The notes beneath the pieces are model-generated. The model searched no databases. It saw only the letters and a list, made by a program, of their open reading frames with translations, and was not told the origin of the DNA. From Oscillospiraceae bacterium (GTDB lineage Bacteria > Bacillota > Clostridia > Oscillospirales > Acutalibacteraceae): 5,686 bases of DNA. Positions 5,645-5,686 of the stretch are shown here, in pieces. Location: NCBI GenBank assembly GCA_902782805.1, contig CACZON010000002.1, forward strand, positions 1 to 5,686, in the 5' to 3' direction. Position 1 is the first letter of the stretch, and each line of letters begins with the position of its first letter. The position numbers and the translations under genes were made by a program.

Positions 5645-5686
5645 GAAAAAACGCCTTTGCGGGCAAAATTGACTTTCCGCCGAAAA

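Noticed and set aside
5646..5668. Possible minus-strand terminator (GCC-CGCAAA-GGC followed by six T)
   Set aside because: The T run is good, but the stem is only 3-4 base pairs. It may be the end of a larger structure from a gene beyond the right edge, which cannot be judged here.

Overview
The window looks like a stretch of chromosome from an anaerobic, moderately GC-rich bacterium, most likely a member of the Clostridia (Firmicutes/Bacillota). This rests on three things: AGGAGG-type ribosome binding sites before nearly every gene, a DUF362 protein with two [4Fe-4S] clusters, and the style of the glycoside hydrolase family 2 and serine hydrolase proteins. The placement is inferred from family resemblance, not from a marker gene. 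I see no mobile element, tRNA, rRNA or CRISPR array.

Layout: bases 1-198 are a regulatory region. A good promoter (19-47) fires left, out of the window, and a second (138-166) fires right into the DUF362 iron-sulfur gene (199-1302). Overlapping inverted repeats lie between them. The DUF362 gene ends at a strong intrinsic terminator (1317-1353), which separates it from a convergent minus-strand cluster.

The minus-strand cluster reads right to left. A promoter at 5616-5644, with a 15-base palindrome over its -10 box, drives a cytoplasmic beta-lactamase/esterase-fold serine hydrolase (5568-4438). Its TAA stop directly touches the ATG of an RlmI-family 23S rRNA methyltransferase (4437-3208). After a 135-base gap comes a family 2 glycoside hydrolase (3072-1381). 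The gap has no U-tract terminator. It holds a hairpin and two tiny open frames, each positioned to couple translation into the next, ending on the ribosome binding site of the glycosidase.

How the genes work together: the hydrolase and methyltransferase are almost certainly co-transcribed and probably translationally coupled. The glycosidase may be a distal operon member or may have its own promoter that I cannot identify. The three products do not form an obvious pathway; both hydrolases are predicted to be cytoplasmic. The DUF362 protein is a separate unit with probable redox or metal-handling chemistry of unknown substrate. No clearly new multi-gene system is visible. The most unusual points are the micro-ORF chain before the glycosidase, the palindrome over the hydrolase promoter, and the structured region between the divergent promoters.
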